DNA of 64,000 nt, taken from Adiantum capillus-veneris. Lineage: Eukaryota > Streptophyta > Polypodiopsida > Polypodiales > Pteridaceae. The translations under genes and the position numbers were made by a program. This document shows positions 20,937 through 31,199 of this stretch, in pieces. Location of the stretch: the NCBI GenBank assembly GCA_014529385.2, contig CM043968.1, forward strand, positions 128,749,018-128,813,017, written 5' to 3'. The notes under the pieces were generated by a model. The model made no database searches, was not told where the DNA came from, and worked only from the letters and a program-made list of their open reading frames with translations. Every line of letters starts with the position of its first letter. The first letter of the stretch is position 1.

Positions 20937-22828
20937 ATGCAAGTGGAAAGTTTTCAAAGAAGAAATTTGATCTTGTGTAAAGGAATGCTTTTCGGTGAAA
21001 CACATGTCTTGCTAAGGCTGGATGCAAGTAAAGACAAGGAAATTTACTTGGAATGTTCACACACATACAAAGCACTTGTTCAAGAAAAGAAGAGAAGGTG
21101 GGAAGTCAAAAAACAACTGCTTTTAGCGCAAGAGAAAGCACATGCATGTGGCAAGTTTTGGCAAAATCTAAAAGGCAAGCGTGTTGAGAGCTTTGGTGAC
21201 TTGACTCTTGAGGATATGTATACACATTGCAAGAACCTCTATGAGCAACCCAATGTTGATAAGATGGAGTGTTGTAGCTCCCTTCTGTTTATGCCTCCCT
21301 TCTTTACCATTCAAGATGTATGCCACGCGCTTGAGAAACTTGCTACTCGCAAGGCAGGGGACCTCAAGGTGTCAAGGCTGAAATGGTTAAATGGACAAGC
21401 AAGAAAACACGATATTGGATACACGATATGTTTAACCTTGCACTTCAGCATGGCATGCCTCATGATTGGAGTGCAAATTGGATCAAACCTTTGCATAAAG
21501 GAGAAGATGTAAACAATGTGAACAACTATCGCACTATAATGGTCAGTTCTTTGATGACAAAGTTATTTGGATGTATCATGGAGATGAAGATAAGTGAATG
21601 GAATGAAAAGAACGACAAACATGCACTTGGCCAAGCAGGTTTTTGAAAGCATCATAGCACTATTGATCACCTTATCACTCTTCAAGTTCTTATGGAAGCG
21701 TCTCAATTGAAAAGAAAAAAGTTGTGTTGTTTCTTTGTGGATTTCAAGAAAGCTTTTGACATGGTACCGCGAGGAAATCTTTGGAGACGTATGCAAAGCC
21801 TTCAAGTACCGAGAAAATTTATGCATGCAGTCTTTCGTATCTACCAAAAGTGATATGTCGACTACGTATGGGAGATGGAATTTCAGATTTTTTTGCAAGC
21901 ACCATTGGTGTCAAACAAGGATGCCCACTTTTCCCAAAGAGGTTCCCCAACGCTCTTTGGGCTACTCATTGATGAATTGGAATACATGGTTCTTGATTTT
22001 ATGCAACAGGAAGGCATAGAAGAGGTTAAGATCGGAAATGCGGTGATCATGCTTTTGCTTTATATCGATGATGTAGTGCTCTTGGCACATACCTTAGAAG
22101 ATGCACAAATGCTTATGAGTGTCTTGGAAACATAGCGATCGTGAATGGATCCAAAACCAAGGTTATGCTTGTAAAGACCCTTAATGACAAAAATCCATGC
22201 ATTGTATACAACAATGAGCAACTTGAAGTGGTAGATAGCTTCAAGTACCTTGGCCTTGAGGTTCCATCCAATCATAAATGGAAGGATTGCACAATGCATC
22301 GCTTGGAAGCCGGAAAGAGGGCTTATTATGCATTTGAGAACATGTGCAATGTTGGAGAGATCAAGTGTTGGGCTCTCAAAAAGTACCTCTTTAACACATT
22401 AATGACATCAGTGCTTCTTTATGGAATGGAGGTGTGGGGTGGTAGCATCGATAAGTCTACTTGGAAAGAGTTTGAGAATGTCCAAAAGTGTTTTTTTCAC
22501 CAACCCTCTCCAAGTCAAGACACAAACACCCTACATGCTCTTACTTCTTGAGTCCGGATCGCTTCCCATTGAGGTCTTGGGCATGCAAAGGGTTGTGGAG
22601 TACATGCTTAAGACACAATGTAGCCCTTTGTATCGGCTTCCTAGAATCGCATATGAAGCAAGTCAAAAGGTCCAAAAGACATGCAAGAGCAAAATACTAA
22701 GTTTGGGGTGGATGCTTGACATCAAGAAATGGTTTGGAAGATGGGATGCATGTCACTTGATCAAGGATGCGTCGATTGACTCCCAAGTTAACGAGGCCTT
22801 CTTACAACGCCCATGTATCACGGCTTAG
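20937..22828 (+). pseudogene. LINE reverse transcriptase and C-terminal region
   Basis: Pieces in different frames align as one RT: YRTIMVSSLMTKLFG near 21525, HALGQAGF near 21625, CFFVDFKKAFDMVP near 21735, IGVKQGCPL near 21905 and LLYIDDVVLL with the catalytic YIDD near 22065. Then come VDSFKYLGLEVPSNH near 22235 and a C-terminal tail (YGMEVWGGSI, LPIEVLGMQRVVEYML, KKWFGRWDACHL). The first two thirds (20937-21320) is the linker between endonuclease and RT. At least five frame changes are needed. The enzyme would copy LINE RNA at the nicked target. Confidence 0.88.
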
Positions 22829-23274
22829 GAGAAATCCAAAGGTTCTCCCTTCAGCCATTATACCACACACATTGTCCCAAACTACAAATCTTTCTTCTTC
22901 TCCGAAGGAGGTAATCGAAGCCATCCCTACATCCTTGAGCCCATCTCGTTGAGTGCGATCCGTACCATTGCCTCCATTCGTTTTAGCTCCCATTCTCTAT
23001 GCTGCAAGACTGGACGTTGGGGTACTGGTGAGGAGTCTCATCGACTTTGCACCTTATACCCTCGTTAAGTGCGCGAGAGTGAGTGCCACACACTACTTGA
23101 GTGCTTAGCTATTAGGTCCTCTTTTTCCAATATATTCAGCCATTAGCTCTCCCTACATACCTTCCTCTCCCAATCACGATGTGGACTCTCTATTGCGATG
23201 CCCATTTCAACCATTTTTGTGCATCGAGAGTCACTTATGACCTCCACTCACACCACGTGACATGTTCATTAGGT

Positions 23275-23320
23275 TCCATAGGTCATATTTGACCTCCAAG
23301 GATGATAATAGAACTATCTC
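23275..23320 (+). repeat. LINE 3' terminal hairpin block
   Basis: CATAGGTCATATTTGACCT forms a hairpin (AGGTCA/TGACCT), followed by CCAAGGATGATAATAG and then (CT)n at 23321. The same arrangement occurs at 60109-60140 and, reversed, at 62242-62285. A conserved 3' structure is what LINE reverse transcriptases recognise, so this is probably the element's 3' end. Confidence 0.7.
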
Positions 23321-23322
23321 TT

Positions 23323-23354
<32 letters not shown>

Positions 23355-23395
23355 TCTTTCCCTCTTTCCTCTTTCTCTCTCTCTCTCTCTCTTTC

Positions 23396-23428
<33 letters not shown>

Positions 23429-23458
23429 CGTCTCTGTCTATCTCTATATCTCTCCCTC

Positions 23459-23545
<87 letters not shown>
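23321..23545. repeat. (CT)n-rich microsatellite, 3' boundary of the LINE
   Basis: About 225 bp of CT repeat with C runs and TATCT interruptions. Serine/leucine ORFs on the plus strand and Arg/Glu ORFs on the minus strand are repeat translations. Confidence 0.95.
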
Positions 23546-23548
<3 letters not shown>

Positions 23549-23741
23549 CATAATCCATTTCTTAATAAATCCATTTTGCACATTCATTTGCAAACAAATC
23601 TAATACGAAGAGATTCTAACAAATCTAAAAAATCTACCACGCACGAAGAGATTTCATCTACGTCACAACACAACCTATATCCAATAAATGAGGTATGTCT
23701 CTCTATCTCTATCTTTCTCGTTTTGTTTTTTCATTTTTGCA

Positions 23742-23787
<46 letters not shown>

Positions 23788-23965
23788 TCTATGCGTGTGT
23801 TTGTGGAGTAGAATACAATAGGGAAAGAGGAGGGGGGGGGGGGGTGTTTTGTGAGTACCTTAGGTTGTAGCGTGGTTGCCCATTAGGTTGAGCTTCCAAG
23901 GACAAGCGCGGTAAACCCCCTTCGATGAAGTTGCCGAAAGAAAATCGAAGCTCCTCCTCGCCCCG

Positions 23966-24010
<45 letters not shown>

Positions 24011-24590
24011 TGTTGTTGTTGCGAGAGAGATGGACTAGGGAGAGAGGGTGTGGGAAGTGGAGAGAGGGGGAAGGAGCTTGAAGATGTAGCGACGGCGGAG
24101 AGGAAGAAGGACAGGGTATGCCACAAAAATGCAGCATACTCTGTCCTTCTTGCTTTTTTAAGCGCCAGGTTATACTATGGATATTACCGCGGCTATTTCT
24201 GCGACCATTACCACATTTATTTTTGCATAACATCATTTCAAACAGATACAAGCGTATCCGAGGTTGCAGGGGAGGGGGGGGGGATACAAACCACCCCCTC
24301 TACCCTTAGATATCAATTATTTCATTTTTTAGCCTTTTGAGTTTTTTGATGAAGATTTTTAATTTTTTTATGAGTACTTTTTTTTGTAGTACTTTTAGAT
24401 GTTTTTAATTATGTTTTTTAAGTCCACTTTTATTTAGAATAATTATAGCACTCATTGCACTTTATTCTGTTTGAATTTAACTTCATTTCTTTTTTTAATT
24501 GAAATTTAGAACTTTTTCTAATTAATTATTTATTTTTTTAGGACACATATGACTAAATAAAAAATTTATTGTATGTGCAAGACATCGACT
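23546..24590. other. non-coding stretch with (GT)n runs and a CACTA-like motif patch
   Basis: It contains (GT)n at about 23748-23780 and 23968-24009, G runs at 23831-23844 and 24271-24282, and ATATTACCGCGGC with GCGACCATTACCAC at about 24180-24215. The last resembles the subterminal motifs of the CACTA ends. The remainder up to 24540 is T-rich and could be an intron or 5' region of the transposase gene: a long T-rich run ends in AG at 24541-24542. No gene is seen. Confidence 0.45.
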
Positions 24591-25188
24591 GGGATGATTG
24601 TGGCCCCCATGGAGGCCTTGAGCGCGACCGGTGGCTGAAGGAAAAACTCCCTTGTCTTTGTGCCCAAGTGCAAAAAGGGCAATCCCTCACTTGAGGCACA
24701 TTGCATTGTAGTACGTGGAGAACGAAGGGCTTTGGCATCCTCGAAAAAGCGCTCGACGAGATGAGAGCTCTACTCACCCATCGCTTGAGGAGGTGCCCCA
24801 TTGGTATGTGTTCGATGGTGGTGTACCGACGCGCAAGGCAGAGCGGCATAGGCAAGGGCTATTGGACGATTTGGGTGCACCGCATGGTGATCCTCCCATT
24901 AGCTCTACTTTGACAGCTCTTGTGGCGTCTCAGTCGCACTTTGAGGAAGAGGATGAGCACATGTATGACATGTGTGATGAGTTATTGGCTCATGAACGTG
25001 ACGTGTGCGAGGAGGATTGCCAGCCCTGCACTCAACGGACAACGACAACAGAGGATAGATTTGATAGTGAGTGCCCAAATACCTCTTTACGATGGTGCAC
25101 AATACTCGGTGCTCCGAGCATCATTAGAAGTCCTCAACTTGCAAGTGAAATTCGGTTGGAGCAATGCAAGTGTCGATGCACTCCTTAG

Positions 25189-25278
25189 GTAAGTTTGAAA
25201 TATGCCTTTTTATAAACCCTTCACTCGCTTTATGGTGCTGCCTCATTGCAATTGTACTAATACACTTGTTTGTTGTAG
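25189..25278 (+). other. intron 1 of the transposase relic
   Basis: 90 bp, starting GTAAGTTTG and ending TTTGTTGTAG. Splicing joins the DALL codons to a codon split 2+1 and then to the MGKILPK frame, restoring the family's expected continuity. Both splice sites match plant consensus well. Confidence 0.8.
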
Positions 25279-26627
25279 TTTGATGGGCAAAATATTACCA
25301 AAATATCACCACATGCCTCCAGATCGTCGACGAGCTAGATCGTATGTCACTGCACTTGGAATGGAGTATGACTGCATCGATGCGTATGTCAATGATTGCA
25401 TGCTATACCGCAATGAGCACACACGTGCTACCTCATGTCCCGTGTGTGGGGAAGCACGATACAAGACCGGAGTGAGCGGGGCACACCTACCCCGCAAGGT
25501 ATTGAGACATTTTTCATTAATTTCTCGCATTCAACACATGTTTAAAAGCACGCCTACCGTGGAGCTTCTCGCGTGGCACGCCAACCACCGCTCAAATGCT
25601 GGAATGATGCATGTCTCTGCTGCCGATTTAATTGCATGGAGGCACATCAAAACTCAATGGCAAGAGTTAGGATTGGAGCCTCGACACTTGAGGCTTGGGT
25701 TAGCAAGTGATGGTGTCAACCCCTTCGACACTAACTCTAGTTTTTAAAGACTCTCAAAGATTTTGTGCGGCTACGGTCTCTACCAGAGGCATGTATGGCC
25801 AAAGGGTGGATCGTACAAAAGGCATTTGTTTACATCTCAGAGTATTTGGCACAAGTTGATCCTTCAATGCCTCGCATGTGGTCAGACAGGGAAGATGCAA
25901 GGATGACTTCACACTTGGAAAGTGGAAAGGAAAAACTAATTAAATATGAATCTATTTCGAGTGGTCAATAACTTTTGTATTCTCAATGCAAAGATTATGA
26001 CCAAGTGGGTGGACTTGTGGACAGTGGCAAAGGCAAGATGTTTGCAAGAGAGAGAAGCATGGAAACAAGCACATGGAGGAAGGAGGGAACCCCCAGTGCC
26101 TAGATACCTTGCATGTTTCCCAGATCTCATTAGTGCGGAGTGGATTCATGAGAGAATGATCAAAGTAAAAGCTCGTGGAGAAGACATCACCAACAAAGAA
26201 GGGGAATATGCACGAGAATGCGTACCAAAGGTAGAGTACTAATATACCTAAACCATATTGTAAAATTTTTTCTTGATTTTATTTTTGTATTTAATAAAAG
26301 ATATTTTTCTATTTTGTACGCCTTTCCTTTAACTCTATGTGGTCAAAGGGTCATTACTTTCGTATACGCCACATTGACGAGCGTAGAACCACCATGGATT
26401 GTGTCATCATGGGCAACTTTGATACAGACGATGATGAGGGCAGGTACTGTGAAACTATTGAAAGGATACTAAAGGTTAATTTTAGAATCTTTCATACCTT
26501 CATCTTCGAGTACAAGTGGTTTGCAAATGTATCTAGACGACATGAGAATGGCCTCTACATGGTGGACTCTAGTGTGCATCACATAGAGAGGTATGACAAT
26601 TTAGTTTTACCGCGCAATTGTGAGCAG

Positions 26628-26712
26628 GTGAGTGACAACTACCTTTTTCATTCTTATTTTCTTGTAACATTTATTATACCAATGTTACTCACTTTGAGGT
26701 TCTCTTTTCTAG
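26628..26712 (+). other. intron 2 of the transposase relic
   Basis: 85 bp, starting GTGAGTGAC and ending TTTTCTAG after a T-rich stretch. Splicing joins the codons for CEQ to VIYIPT, which fits the QVFYV-like motif in related tails. Twelve codons later there is a stop. Confidence 0.65.
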
Positions 26713-27129
26713 GTAATCTATATCCCAACAATCCACCAATCAAAACTTTGATTCGTAATTCTCGTAACACCTTGGGGGAGAACCATTTTTTCCACTAATG
26801 AAGTGGAGCCCATCTTCGACCCTCTTCTACACCTCCAACTTTGGATGAGGTGGAGACAGAGGAGAGGGAGGTCGATGAATTAAGTCCGACGGCGACAAGT
26901 CTTAGCGAGGATGACTATCAAGACGATGAAGATGATGAGATGGAGGATGACGAAATTCGAAGATGATGAAGCCAACGCATCCACAAACGACAATTTCGTT
27001 TCTCTCTCTATTGATTTAGGAGCCATGGGCTTAGAATTGGATGATGCTTCATGTAGGGATCTTTTGAAAGATGATTTATAAACATTTTGCATGTTTTAAG
27101 TTATGAAGATTTTCGGTCGTGTAATCCAT

Positions 27130-27400
27130 TCATCTCTCTCTCCCCCATCTTTCTCTCTCTAATTTTGTGAACATGCTGACAATGATTATTCTAGCTGTAA
27201 CCAAGTGTAATCTTATTATTCCCCTTCCCCCATCTCCCCCCCCCCCCTCCCACCCCAACTTTCTCTCTATCTCTGTCTCTTCCTCTTTCTCTTTCTTTCT
27301 CTTTTCTTTTTTAAATTTGAAAATTTCACACAATAGGGAAACACCAAAATTTGAGAGGGGGGGGGGGGGGGGGGGGGATGTTTAAAAGCCAGAATTTGAA
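27130..27400. repeat. pyrimidine-rich run and long homopolymers
   Basis: CT-rich sequence at 27132-27160 and 27260-27305, a C run near 27238-27247 and a G run of about 22 at 27356-27377. ORFs here are low-complexity. It lies between the transposase relic and the right terminal region. Confidence 0.85.
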
Positions 27401-27409
27401 AGTTTAAGT

Positions 27410-27612
27410 GCTAAATTTTTTCTCGAAAATAAACACGGTAATAATTGAGATAATAAACAAGGTAATAATAGCGGAAATAGTTACGGTAACAATTTAATTA
27501 TTAAAAAAATCCCCCCTGCCCTCCTCTCTCATCCCTCTCCAGCTGAGTTTGGACCTTCTCTCTACAAAACGCGATAAAAGACCGTGGTAAACAACTACAG
27601 ATTTTCATAGTG
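27410..27612. repeat. right terminal and subterminal region of the CACTA element
   Basis: Motifs AACACGGTAATAATTG, AAGGTAATAATAGCGG, GTTACGGTAAC, AACGCGATAAAAG and ACCGTGGTAAAC cluster just inside the end. The last bases are CTACAGATTTTCATAGTG, ending at 27612 and followed by TAT. Confidence 0.65.
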
Positions 27613-27969
27613 TATGCATACCTTTCCATGTGATGACTTTAGCCTTAAATTTTTGTAAAGAAAATCAATGCCACTAGAGATTAGAGAGCTTGCAGACTAG
27701 AACTTGAGTATGTATCTATGCCGACAACTCTCGCCTGAGAAGATAGAGTAACAAATCAATCCACAAAAAGTGCTAAATATAGGCTGATATTACGACCATA
27801 AGGAAAACGCAATATAGAAGCATTCTTTTTATGCATTCCATTGGTGTTGACAAGGTCTACACATGTGGCTTTAAAGAAATTCACACACACAATAAGAGAA
27901 AAATTGAGTGAGAACAAATGACAATACGTATAAGAGAGAAAAGTTATCTTGAGAAGCCAACCATTCTTA

Positions 27970-28027
<58 letters not shown>

Positions 28028-28256
28028 TCAAAGGTGAGTTTGAAGTACTCATTGAGAATGGGAGAGAAAGTTATCTTGAGAAATCCAATGCTTAATTTTG
28101 CATGGATAGTGATCACATGGAGCCATTGAATCCCCAAAAGCAACTAAGGATGCAAAAGATACTACAAACATTTACAAATAAAACAGTAAAGTGAAACACG
28201 TCATCAATTGCTCTGAGTTTTAAGGTTACTCATGATTGGATTGTACTTGGGAAGTT
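27613..28256. other. non-coding flank with (GT)n(GA)n at 27970-28027
   Basis: AT-rich sequence with no recognisable gene. It holds a GT run of about 30 bp joined to a GA run of about 27 bp. The 98-codon ORF on the minus strand at 27756-28052 translates the repeat at its start and nothing known after it. Confidence 0.6.
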
Positions 28257-28490
28257 TTTTTTTTTTTTCCCATAAAGGGCTAGAGAACTATATTAAGAAG
28301 AGACAAAATGTTACATCCTATACAAAATACAAAGCCCTTTGGGCTTGAAGTGGGCTCAGGGTTGCTAGCTTCGACCTATTAAATTCGAATTTAGTTACAA
28401 AGGTGGGCTGCAGCCAGTCATGGAGTCATGGGGTGTCTCCCAGGCTGAGTCCCCCAAGAAAAGAGCTGGTTACATTCTGCACTTGGGAAG
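28257..28490 (-). mobile_element. 3' end of an unidentified poly-A retroelement
   Basis: A T run at about 28255-28269 reads as a poly-A tail on the minus strand. Before the tail, that strand carries GTATAGGATGTAACATTTTG and TTCTCTAGCCCTTTATGGG. A tail-terminated non-coding end like this is typical of a LINE or SINE 3' region. I cannot see coding sequence or a 5' end, and no target duplication is obvious. Confidence 0.45.
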
Positions 28491-28661
28491 GTTTATAATC
28501 TGATCTCGTAAAAGAAGCATTTAAGACACAGTCGCCACTACACATGTTGTCACCTTTCTGGGACGGAGGGTTACTAAAATTCGGGCTTACTTGTTCTTAG
28601 CGTGGGTCACCCACATACTACTACTCTGATTACAATTTGACGACATAAAGATCGATGCATA

Positions 28662-29099
28662 TCACAGCTGAAGCCTGTTCATTCGCCGGGTGAGCTCTTG
28701 TTCGATGTGGGAGTTGCGGGCCTTCAAGAAGAGGAGCTCCTGGTCCATGTGCTCGATTTGGTCATGCAGCTGGGAGATGGCGGCTTCGAGAAGGGAGGTG
28801 CGCGAGGTGAATAATACTGTGGGGGGGCATGAGTTGCATAAGGAAGTGGAGGGCGAAGGTGTAATTATACGGCGTGGCAGGCGGTGGGAGACGATGAAGT
28901 GCAAGAGGAGGGAGTGGATGAGCTGCTGCTGCGAGGCCAAGGTATGGTGCAGCTCTCGCAGGATGCTAAAGAGGGTGGGTGCGTCGATTGTGGAAGGCTT
29001 GGGGCTGCGAGGGCGGAGACCGGGTGTGTCCATGACCTCCAAGCTACTGAACGGCTGCTGCAACAGTGAAGTTAGGTTATCACTTGCCAAACTTGACAT
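28662..29099 (-). CDS. hypothetical 145-residue protein with C-terminal coiled coil
   Basis: An ATG-initiated ORF with no interruption. The N-terminus is Ser/Pro rich; the middle has SILRELHHTLASQQQLIHSL; the C-terminus is a heptad-like helix (AAISQLHDQIEHMDQELLFL, then KARNSHIEQELTRRM). I do not recognise a family. The opposite strand is also open here (28690-29289), so coding potential is uncertain. It could be the N-terminal piece of an element protein. Confidence 0.3.
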   Translation of the reverse strand: MSSLASDNLTSLLQQPFSSLEVMDTPGLRPRSPKPSTIDAPTLFSILRELHHTLASQQQLIHSLLLHFIVSHRLPRRIITPSPSTSLCNSCPPTVLFTSRTSLLEAAISQLHDQIEHMDQELLFLKARNSHIEQELTRRMNRLQL

Positions 29100-29415
29100 A
29101 AGAAACTTGATTCAGAGTCGAAGGATCAACACGCTGCTTGTTGAAGTGGTTCCTTTATATAACGTCTTATGGGCCTACTTCTGGATGTTTGCCTTCGCCC
29201 TTTTTGACTTGGCTGGTGGAACTTTGAAGCTTGAACTTGGACTTGCTAGCTTTTTCCTTGGAGGCTGTCCATTGTCACCCATGAAGTAGCTTCCCCTGAT
29301 GTCACCCATGAAGTTTGCTCAAGAGTAGTTTTCTTTTGTATATTTATCTAGGTATTACTTATCCTTCTTCCATGCAAGCGTTTAATGTAGAAAATTGAGC
29401 TCTACTCACATTCAA

Positions 29416-29960
29416 ATCCTTGGCACCACTAATAATAGGTCCTCATTCCATAGTAGAAGATGGAATTTTTTATAATGCTAGTATGGGGCAATAGTGACAT
29501 GTGTGACGTAGTTGCGAGATTCGTGAGAGGTAGAGGTGAGAGGCCAGTGATGCCACATGGCCCAGGAGGTTGCATGGAGGAGGAGGGAATTATATATATT
29601 TTTTTAATACTATGGGTTGCTTTAATGTAGGTAGCTTCAGTCTCACAGTGCATTCGTTAGCTGAGAACGTTCTCTCTTTCGTTGTAGGTGATGAGTTCAA
29701 TTTTGCTTACTACGTAGTTTTGGGGGTTGCCGGACATCTTATATTGCTTCCAAATGGAGTGATATGGAATCTTGTGAGCTTCCATATAATAAATGCGAGA
29801 ACGTGCTCGTGTCAACTTCAACAATTTTTAAAAAAGAACATTAAACTCTAGAGAATCAACAAAGATGTGCATGGCACTAAAATAATTTTTTTTTTTTTGG
29901 GGGGGGGGCAGGGGTGGGGAGCAGGAGGCGAAGGTGGGGATGAAGCATGAGTGAAGGCAG
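29416..29960. repeat. dispersed repeat, long copy
   Basis: GGCACCACTAATAATAGGTCC, CATTCCATAGTAGAAGATGG and AATTTTTTATAATG near 29419-29478 recur at 35610-35671. The end of the repeat, AATTTTTAAAAAAGAA near 29820 and ATGAAGCATGAGTGAAGGCAGA near 29940, recurs near 35698-35780. This copy has about 340 bp in the middle (29475-29815) that the other lacks. A T then G homopolymer lies at 29889-29909. Confidence 0.7.
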
Positions 29961-30129
29961 AGACGAAGCAGGACAAGGGGAACCATCCCTTTCTTTTTAT
30001 ATATATAAAATTTAATAAATCCCTCTCATCGTCAACATTGTGAATTAATGCATATGGTTACATGAGCGTACAAAGGTTAACCTCCTCAAGGGATCGAGAT
30101 CGAATCTCGTTCATCCCCTTTTAAGGTAA

Positions 30130-30240
30130 GGTAAGGTCCTCCTTAGGAGGAAACGACTGGATTTGGAGGAATTTACTTAAAAATTTGAATATAACAAAGA
30201 ACTTGCCAATATGTCACCCGTCCTCCACACTACTACCTAC
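30130..30240. other. short AT-rich spacer, nothing recognised
   Basis: It contains a small GGTAA tandem (AAGGTAAGGTAAGGTCC at about 30123-30139) and no other feature. Confidence 0.4.
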
Positions 30241-30245
30241 TGGGT

Positions 30246-30950
30246 CTAAAATCGAAAGAACCCATTAATTAATCGCGAAGATTCCCTTTTTCCCCAGATC
30301 AAAAAGTTCAAGTGTGTCCATTGTCTCTGGTTCCTGCGCCCGGTCCCCCACACGCCGCCCACCCCGTCGTTGCTGTCATCGCGACCCTGGTGCCCTCCTT
30401 CCCGCACGATCGCTATGGCATACTCCACACAGCAAGACGCAGGGAGTGCTGTTTGACTCTCCTCATGTCTCGGACATGGTCTGGTCTTCGACCTACAGCC
30501 AAACAGAGAGAGAGGCACTCGCCGTCCCCATCGCTTGAACCTTCCCTTGCCCTGGCAACCTCTCTCTTGCATGCACCTTGGACCTCGCAAGCAAACCATC
30601 GCCATCAACCCCTGCTGCCGTCCCACAGTAATGGCTGCATCTCCAAACTCCTGGCCTCCCAAGGAACAATAATGTCTCGCGGTCTGCAAGACGACAGTCG
30701 TGCATTCCCTATTCTGCATAAGCACCATCTCTCTCAGTTGTCGCGACGCTGAGCCATCGTCCAGAATGTCTACGCCTCTTGCTCGACGTACGCACTACGA
30801 TATACCATCCACACGAAAAAATCTGCCTCTTTACCTTTCTCTCTCTCTTCCACGTGTTCTCCCCCACCCTTTTCCCCTCAAGCCATACAAAGCATCAAAC
30901 AAGATTCCATCTAATAGACCCTGTTTCGAAAATTGAGCGGGCCTACTAGG
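30246..30950. other. GC-richer block, open on both strands, unidentified
   Basis: The plus strand is open at 30312-30752 (146 codons) and the minus strand at 30246-30728 (160 codons). Neither product shows a domain I know; both are rich in Arg, Ser, Cys and His. Base composition is higher in C and G than in the flanks, which alone lowers stop frequency. It could be a captured gene fragment or an old GC-rich repeat. Confidence 0.3.
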
Positions 30951-31199
30951 TGGTTTTCAATAGTGGCCATTTGCTATGTCTATTAAGAAAGAGAAAATGT
31001 GGTTATCATGCATCATCTCATTGCGTTGTGTTTAAAAGCTCCATGAGCAAAGATGAAATTTCTTGTTCAAAGTGTATCTCTCGTTGGGTCTCCTTATTTG
31101 ATTACCAATTTTCTATTGAGTTTGCTGGGAATCTAATATCTACAAGAGCATATCGACTTAAGGTTTTTCATCGTCTACTGAGTTTACCCTCAGTGGGCT

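Larger units (their letters stand above)
18850..23320 (+). mobile_element. non-LTR retrotransposon (LINE) with L1-like ORF1, endonuclease and RT, decayed
   Basis: ORF1, an APE-type endonuclease, a reverse transcriptase and a C-terminal tail follow in the usual LINE order on the plus strand, all broken by stops and shifts. There is no poly-A tail. The 3' end is the block CATAGGTCATATTTGACC and CTCCAAGGATGATAATAG, then (CT)n. The 5' end also abuts (CT)n. The same 3' block followed by (CT)n ends two other elements in the window (58913-60140 and, inverted, 62242-63638). I cannot name the clade without a phylogeny. Confidence 0.88.
24591..26820 (+). pseudogene. CACTA TNP2-type transposase, frameshifted and internally deleted
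   Basis: Family evidence: LYDGAQYSVLRASLEVLNLQ and KFGWSNASVDALL (25085-25186), then after an intron MGKILPKYH, VNDCMLYRNEH, CPVCGEARYK, PRKVLRHFSLISRIQ, ELLAWHANH and LRLGLASDGVNPF (to about 25735). These are the start of the En/Spm transposase domain. The frame then jumps to LKTLKDFVRLRSLPEACMAK and YISEYL (25745-25860), which belongs to the far C-terminal part of such proteins. The catalytic middle is therefore deleted at about 25739-25748. A later block (GHYFRIRHIDERR, FKYKW-like FEYKWFANVSRR) at 26337-26627 resembles the DUF4216 tail. Introns are predicted at 25189-25278 and 26628-26712. A frameshift near 25075 separates the N-terminal part (24715-25070). It is not functional as read. 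Confidence 0.82.
6235..27612 (+). mobile_element. CACTA (En/Spm-type) DNA transposon carrying nested Ty3 and LINE insertions
   Basis: The left end is CACTATAAGAGGAC at 6235; the right end is CAGATTTTCATAGTG ending at 27612, whose reverse complement begins CACTATGAAAATC. The ends agree at 8 of the first 10 bases. Each end is flanked by TAT (6232-6234 and 27613-27615), the 3-bp target duplication CACTA elements make. Both subterminal regions are rich in short TTACCG/CGGTAA motifs in both orientations, as expected for transposase-binding repeats. A TNP2-type transposase lies near the right end. Subtracting the Ty3 (8.7 kb) and the LINE with its microsatellites (about 5 kb) leaves about 7.6 kb, normal for a CACTA element. 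The pairing of the two ends is inferred: 3-bp matches occur by chance, and each end could belong to a separate element. Confidence 0.55.

Noticed and set aside
30060-30122. tRNA-like B box (GATCGAATCTCG followed by TTTT)
   Set aside because: No convincing A box or stem pairing upstream; too weak to call a tRNA or SINE.
30246-30752. Overlapping long ORFs on both strands as host genes
   Set aside because: Both strands are open because the block is GC-rich; neither product has a recognisable domain.
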